From Gammaproteobacteria bacterium (lineage in GTDB: Bacteria > Pseudomonadota > Gammaproteobacteria > Competibacterales > Competibacteraceae): 64,000 nucleotides of DNA. The notes under the pieces were generated by a model. The model saw only the letters and a program-made list of their open reading frames with translations. It searched no databases and was not told where the DNA came from. The translations under genes and the position numbers were made by a program. Location: NCBI GenBank assembly GCA_024235035.1, contig JACKNE010000008.1:1-64000 (forward strand), read 5' to 3'. How positions within the stretch are numbered: position 1 is the first letter of the stretch; each line of letters starts with the position of its first letter. Shown one piece after another: positions 62,582 through 64,000 of this stretch.

Positions 62582-63151
62582 TCAGTTAAGTTGGTCGTCC
62601 TTCCAGTACTTGGTGCCTTGCACACTGCCTTTAGCCATTAAGCCAGTCTTTGTAAACTGATAGATCGTGATTCCCTGTGGCGATTCGAGTCCACCGGTTG
62701 CATCGCCCTTACCCTCTGCTATGGCCGCCGCCGCCGTTTCACCACCAAAGGTCCAGCCTTTGTCGAGAAACTCTTTTAGAACTGCTCGTTTCTTAAAAAT
62801 CAACACCGTGCGAGTGTCTTCGAAACCGATGCCGAGTCCCCCAGCGACGGCGCCCATTCTCATGTAGGTGTCGCGGCCATTCAGGTTATCGCGCACCACA
62901 CCCCGACCGCCGCTGCCGCCGATGAACAGGATATGCACGCCCGCTGCGCCAAACACACCGTAACCCGCCGCACTGCGCACCTGCATCCTGGCGTGAGGGA
63001 CTGCCTTGTAGAGCTGGTCCAGCGTTTCCGCACGCATCTGCCGCAACGTATCCTGTACTACGGCTCCGTCTTCAGCCATGCTAACGGTAGGCGCGCCCAG
63101 TATGCAGAAGGTAAGACCCAGAACGACCAGCAACCAGTCAACGCGCCGCAT
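62582..63151 (-). CDS. Lipid-binding SYLF (YSC84-like) domain protein
   Basis: A 189-residue exported protein of the Ysc84/SYLF family, which binds lipids. Signal peptide ~1-26 (LLVVLGLTFCILGAPTVSMA). Core motifs: YGVFGAAGVHILFIGGSGGRGVV, MRMGAVAGGLGIGFEDTRTVLIF and GWTFGGETAAAAIAEGK. The ATG at 63151 overlaps the antiporter stop as TGATG, so both are coupled. Periplasmic or outer membrane location is likely; role unclear. Confidence 0.88.
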   Translation of the reverse strand: MRRVDWLLVVLGLTFCILGAPTVSMAEDGAVVQDTLRQMRAETLDQLYKAVPHARMQVRSAAGYGVFGAAGVHILFIGGSGGRGVVRDNLNGRDTYMRMGAVAGGLGIGFEDTRTVLIFKKRAVLKEFLDKGWTFGGETAAAAIAEGKGDATGGLESPQGITIYQFTKTGLMAKGSVQGTKYWKDDQLN

Positions 63152-64000
63152 CACTCTTTATTCTCCACAAGCATCCGCCGACCGAAGTGTTCGGTCAGAA
63201 TGGGTCCGAGAACCGCTGTTAAAACCATTAACACAATCACGGCATTGAGCACCGACTCGGTGATCAGCCGATCACCATCGGCATTCACCGTCTCATAAGC
63301 CGCTATCGCCGCCGCCAGCGTCGCCGCCACCTGCGGCAACGACAGAGACCACATGGTTAGAGTCGCTGGCCAATCGTAATCGTAGAACCAACGCGTTGCC
63401 GTAACCGCCAAGAGCTTGCCAGCGAACAAAGCAACGGTGATTGCCACGACGAACCAGAGGCTATTTAGCAAAGTTGCCCCGAATACCGGCAAGTTGAGAC
63501 GGACGCCGATGGCCAGGAAAAACAGTGGAACGAATAGGCTCTCACCGATCATGATCACCTGATCGCGGACCGGAGAACGTTCGAGCAACCGGTTGACGGC
63601 GATGCCAGCGAGGAAAGCGCCGACGATGTCTTCAAGATGGATGAAATGCGCGCCCGCAGCCGCGATCATCACGATCAGGAAAGTGAAGACAAATAGCGCC
63701 TGCTCGTTCTTGTGGTAACGGTGAAAATAGACGCGCCCGAGCAACGGTAGGCCCTGCAAGATGATGACCGCGAACACGGCCAATTCGGCCAACTGGATAC
63801 CGAGACCCAGCAGAGAAAAGCCTCCTTTATAAATCGAGATACAGACGGCCAGGACAAGCAGCGAAGCAATGTCGGTGAAGATCGTCGCGCCCACGGTCAC
63901 CGCCACCGGCTCGCTCTTGCCAAGCCCTAATTTGTTGACGATCGGAAAACCTAACAGCGTGTGCGACGCGATCAGCGATCCGATCAGCAGAGCTGCAATC
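63151..64000 (-). CDS. Kef-type cation:proton antiporter, truncated by window edge
   Basis: The C-terminal ~282 residues of a CPA2-family antiporter; the frame stays open to base 64000, so the N-terminus is outside. Visible helices include the segment IAALLIGSLIASHTLLGFPIV and GATIFTDIASLLVLAV, whose T-D resembles the ion-binding Asp site of the family, and ESLFVPLFFLAIGVRLNL. The protein ends at helix 12 or 13 (VLTAVLGPILTEHFGRRML) with no TrkA-N domain, unlike KefB/KefC. It is coupled to the SYLF gene. Confidence 0.88.
   Translation of the reverse strand, partial: IAALLIGSLIASHTLLGFPIVNKLGLGKSEPVAVTVGATIFTDIASLLVLAVCISIYKGGFSLLGLGIQLAELAVFAVIILQGLPLLGRVYFHRYHKNEQALFVFTFLIVMIAAAGAHFIHLEDIVGAFLAGIAVNRLLERSPVRDQVIMIGESLFVPLFFLAIGVRLNLPVFGATLLNSLWFVVAITVALFAGKLLAVTATRWFYDYDWPATLTMWSLSLPQVAATLAAAIAAYETVNADGDRLITESVLNAVIVLMVLTAVLGPILTEHFGRRMLVENKE

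Noticed and set aside
1..64000. CRISPR arrays, tRNA, rRNA, prophage or integrase genes
   Set aside because: No regularly spaced repeats, cloverleaf sequences or phage-type genes were recognised on either strand; a tRNA or CRISPR search program would settle this.

Overview
The window looks like a chromosomal segment of a moderately GC-rich gammaproteobacterium. Its gene orders are classic for that class: trpF-trpB-trpA-accD-folC-dedD-cvpA-purF-metZ, glyA-nrdR-ribD, and the divergent pair tesA / ybbA-ybbP. AcnB, a TesA-type lysophospholipase, FadL and KdsB indicate a Gram-negative cell with LPS. A Competibacteraceae-like or related environmental lineage is possible, but I cannot fix the genus from sequence alone. 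Both window edges cut genes: kdsB on the left and a Kef-type antiporter on the right. I see no tRNA, rRNA or CRISPR array.

Layout. 1-8.2 kb: the end of kdsB, a small unknown gene, a stand-alone mraZ that resembles Bacteroidetes MraZ, then a minus-strand run with an FHA protein, an orphan NuoM-like proton-channel subunit, a GalT-like protein and a fused pabB-pabC. 8.2-12.6 kb: an intergenic region with repeats and a possible Fur box, then a ferric-iron ABC importer (fbpABC). 12.6-14.7 kb: a coupled pair made of a peptidoglycan-binding metallopeptidase and a membrane-anchored HEAT-repeat protein. 15.1-24.6 kb: a complete chemosensory cluster (MCP, STAS protein, CheY, CheA, CheW, CheR, CheD, CheB, soluble receptor-like protein) without flagellar or pilus genes. 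24.7-26.2 kb: a membrane protein and a thioredoxin-like protein.

26.3-30.1 kb is the most unusual accessory locus. It holds a PqqD-like chaperone, an HPr-kinase-like ATPase, a small Tat-signal protein and, divergently, an uncharacterised nucleotidyltransferase. This matches the gene set known as the 'HPr-rel-A system', whose function is unknown. The small exported protein is a candidate substrate. An intact-ended IS5-family element with a frameshifted transposase sits 5 bp after the nucleotidyltransferase.

30.2-37.3 kb: a DegP/MucD-type periplasmic protease, aconitase B, a secreted trypsin-like protease, an SDR oxidoreductase and a HAD hydrolase. 37.3-46.5 kb: the minus-strand trp/acc/fol/pur/met operon; its DedD homologue ends in only part of a SPOR domain. 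46.7-54.6 kb: der, a small membrane protein, a Cache-type MCP, a DUF2892 protein with a clear terminator, glyA-nrdR-ribD and a haemolysin III family protein. 54.6-64 kb: the ybbA-ybbP ABC system with divergent tesA, an eight-haem cytochrome c with HEAT/TPR tail, a FadL-type porin, a SYLF-domain protein and the antiporter.

Positions and motifs are read directly from the sequence. Family names rest on remembered conserved motifs, not on a database search.
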